Assembly: GCF_007859765.1 (NCBI RefSeq)
Contig: NZ_SIHJ01000001.1
Coordinates: 1,818,067 to 1,882,066 of the forward strand
Origin: Posidoniimonas corsicana
GTDB taxonomy: Bacteria; Planctomycetota; Planctomycetia; Pirellulales; Lacipirellulaceae
Direction of reading: 5' to 3'
DNA: 64,000 bases
The notes under the pieces were generated by a model. It did not search any database, had not been told where the DNA came from, and saw only the letters and a program-made list of their open reading frames with translations. The translations under genes were made by a program, and so were the position numbers. Positions 63,324 to 64,000 of the stretch are shown piece after piece (within the stretch, counting starts at the first letter, position 1; each line of letters starts with the position of its first letter).

Positions 63324-64000
63324 TTGCTTCGTCTTGCAGTCTACCTAGCGCTAGTCGGCGTTGCGTTTCCGGCCGCGGCGGACGTGAACTTCAGCCGCGA
63401 CATCCGTCCGCTGCTGTCTCAGAAGTGCTTCCACTGCCACGGGCCCGACGAGGGCGACCGTCAGGTTGGGCTGCGGCTGGACGCCGCCGACGGCGAAGAG
63501 GGCGCCTACCGCGAGCTGGCAGGGGTTTCCGCGATCCTGCCCGGTGACCCCGAGGCGAGCGAGGTATGGCGCCGTATCGCGTCGACCGACAAGAGCGAAC
63601 GGATGCCGCCTTTGGACTCGCACCTGGACCCCCTCACCGTTGAGCAGCAAGAGCTAGTCCGCCGGTGGATCGAGGAGGGCGCCAACTACGAGCGGTTCTG
63701 GTCCTTCACCCCTCCCAAACGCGTTGGCCCCAAATCGCCGGTCGACAACGACTGGAGCGGAAAGACGATCGACCGGTTCGTGCTGGACCGGCTCGATGAA
63801 GAGGGGCTGAGTCCGAACGAGAGGGCCGACAAGCGGACGCTGATCCGCCGCGTGACGCTCGACCTGACCGGCCTGCCGCCGACGCTGAGTGAGATCCAAG
63901 AGTTTGTCGCCGACCAGCGGCCCGACGCCTACGACCGGCTGGTCGACCGCCTGCTGGCGAGCCCCCACTACGGCGAGCACATGGCGCGGTACTGGCTCGA
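63324..64000 (+). CDS. PSCyt1/DUF1549-family cytochrome protein, 3' cut by window
   Basis: About 225 residues are visible. A short signal peptide starts from a TTG at 63324 with AAAGGGA 7 bases upstream. A planctomycete PSCyt1 haem motif CFHCH is at residues 35-39 (RPLLSQKCFHCHGPDE). A DUF1549 helical stretch follows (LTLDLTGLPPTL-like, then YDRLVDRLLASPHYGEHMARYWL), and the frame continues past base 64000. Full-length members are around 700-1100 residues with further domains (DUF1553 and often a concanavalin domain). The TTG start explains why simple ATG scans miss it. Confidence 0.85.
   Translation, partial: MLRLAVYLALVGVAFPAAADVNFSRDIRPLLSQKCFHCHGPDEGDRQVGLRLDAADGEEGAYRELAGVSAILPGDPEASEVWRRIASTDKSERMPPLDSHLDPLTVEQQELVRRWIEEGANYERFWSFTPPKRVGPKSPVDNDWSGKTIDRFVLDRLDEEGLSPNERADKRTLIRRVTLDLTGLPPTLSEIQEFVADQRPDAYDRLVDRLLASPHYGEHMARYWL

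Overview
The window reads as a chromosomal segment of a GC-rich planctomycete, most likely of the Pirellulales. The basis is family content: an ECF sigma factor followed by a FecR/LamG protein, DUF1559 pilin-like protein with an H-X9-DG C-terminus, PSCyt1/DUF1549 cytochrome protein, Gfo/Idh/MocA plus sugar-isomerase sets, and many GTG starts in GTGA overlaps. No rRNA, tRNA, CRISPR array or insertion sequence was recognised. The genus cannot be fixed from this sequence alone.

Layout. 1-8.9 kb: end of a nucleoside transporter, hypoxanthine phosphoribosyltransferase, an ECF sigma/FecR-LamG pair, and a sugar-handling run (two Gfo/Idh oxidoreductases, an FGE-like protein, a TIM-barrel isomerase). 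8.9-13.1 kb: a NagB/PIG-L fusion, a HEAT-like secreted protein and a predicted outer-membrane barrel protein. 13.1-42.7 kb: a type VI secretion (T6SS-like) region in several transcription blocks: vgrG-PAAR-unknown-C39-like peptidase-coiled-coil protein on the minus strand; two giant single-pass proteins with degenerate caspase-like domains on the plus strand; a lipoprotein and a DUF1559 protein; tssL and a very short tssM on the minus strand; then tssA, tssB, tssC, a DUF4157 gene, hcp, tssE, tssF and tssG on the plus strand, with tssK facing them. No tssH/clpV or tssJ is present in the window.

42.8-45 kb: a diguanylate cyclase and a Tat-exported sugar isomerase. 45.1-54.9 kb: a tightly packed plus-strand operon of a lipoyl H-protein homologue, a G3E (CobW-like) GTPase, a small Cys protein, a two-cluster ferredoxin-like protein, a radical SAM enzyme, a DUF116-polyprenyl synthase fusion, a small prenyltransferase/cyclase-repeat protein, a squalene-hopene-cyclase-like enzyme and a cysteine desulfurase. 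It looks like an isoprenoid pathway wired to Fe-S, sulfur and lipoyl chemistry. 54.9-64 kb: a dienelactone hydrolase, a small secreted protein, a porin, a minus-strand operon of chemoreceptor, cytochrome c, cupredoxin-like protein and di-haem peroxidase, then mobB and the start of a PSCyt1/DUF1549 gene cut by the window end.

The two most unusual parts are the T6SS-like locus and the 45-55 kb operon. In the first, TssM ends right after its third membrane helix, so the periplasmic arm is missing, while two 1500-1600-residue membrane-anchored pseudo-caspase proteins sit alongside. In the second, terpenoid and Fe-S/lipoyl genes share one transcript.
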